Source of the DNA: Spirochaetaceae bacterium
Lineage (GTDB): Bacteria > Spirochaetota > Spirochaetia > Treponematales > Breznakiellaceae
Direction of reading: 5' to 3'
Assembly: GCA_031278295.1 (NCBI GenBank)
Contig: JAITKQ010000041.1
Location: forward strand, 1 to 5,829
DNA: 5,829 nucleotides
Of the stretch, positions 5,795 through 5,829 are shown piece after piece. Every line of letters starts with the position of its first letter. The first letter of the stretch is position 1. Under the pieces are notes generated by a model, which saw nothing but the letters and a program-made list of their open reading frames with translations, did no database searches and had not been told where the DNA came from. Made by a program: the position numbers and the translations under genes.

Positions 5795-5800
5795 AGGAGG
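5795..5800 (+). promoter_or_regulatory. Shine-Dalgarno site for the gene leaving the window
   Basis: AGGAGG lies 8 nt before the ATG at 5809. The ATG at 5801 touches the site and its frame stops after seven codons, so 5809 is preferred. The in-frame ATG at 5821 is a less well spaced alternative. Confidence 0.75.
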
Positions 5801-5808
5801 ATGCCCAA

Positions 5809-5829
5809 ATGGGGTTACAAATGAGTGAA
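5809..5829 (+). CDS. 5' end of an unidentified gene running off the right edge
   Basis: Only seven codons are inside the window (M-G-L-Q-M-S-E). They are accepted as a gene start because of the well-placed AGGAGG and the upstream promoter-like hexamers. The product cannot be named. The gene is divergent from the kinase/racemase pair. Confidence 0.6.

Noticed and set aside
5801..5824. ATG at 5801 as a gene start
   Set aside because: It abuts the AGGAGG with no spacer and its frame stops after seven codons.

Overview
The window looks like chromosome from a moderately GC-rich bacterium with an outer membrane. A spirochaete such as a gut Treponema is my best guess: there is an exported beta-barrel protein ending in Phe, an ornithine-racemase-type enzyme (treponemal peptidoglycan carries ornithine), a tandem-domain nucleoside diphosphate kinase, and a long poly-G tract of the kind treponemes use for phase variation. 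The taxonomic call is inference; no rRNA or lineage marker is present.

Layout. Positions 1-511 hold no convincing complete gene. They contain a possible minus-strand gene start at 59, a strong plus-strand terminator (74-111), and a GC-rich structured stretch with open but startless frames on both strands. Next come an outer-membrane beta-barrel protein on the minus strand (512-1882) and, divergently, an AraR-type GntR/LacI chimeric regulator on the plus strand (2120-3220). Their shared intergenic region carries a promoter for each gene and two inverted repeats that are candidate operators. The regulator ends in a rho-independent terminator that begins just before its stop codon.

Converging on the regulator is a minus-strand pair: a tandem nucleoside-diphosphate-kinase-like protein (4505-5671) followed 31 nt later by a PLP-dependent ornithine/alanine-racemase-family enzyme (3337-4473). 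The pair is driven by an exact-consensus sigma70 promoter whose predicted start point is the A of the kinase ATG, so the mRNA would be leaderless. At 5809 a further plus-strand gene with a good ribosome binding site begins and leaves the window.

The most striking point is the kinase/racemase junction. The kinase ends in a run of 14 C (14 G on the plus strand). No stop codon separates that run from the racemase ATG in the racemase frame. Losing one base from the tract would therefore fuse both enzymes into one 777-residue protein. This could be a contingency (phase-variable) locus, a slippage site, or a homopolymer sequencing error hiding a natural fusion. The regulator and the outer-membrane protein form a second functional unit, probably ligand-controlled uptake or surface display, but the ligand cannot be read from the sequence.
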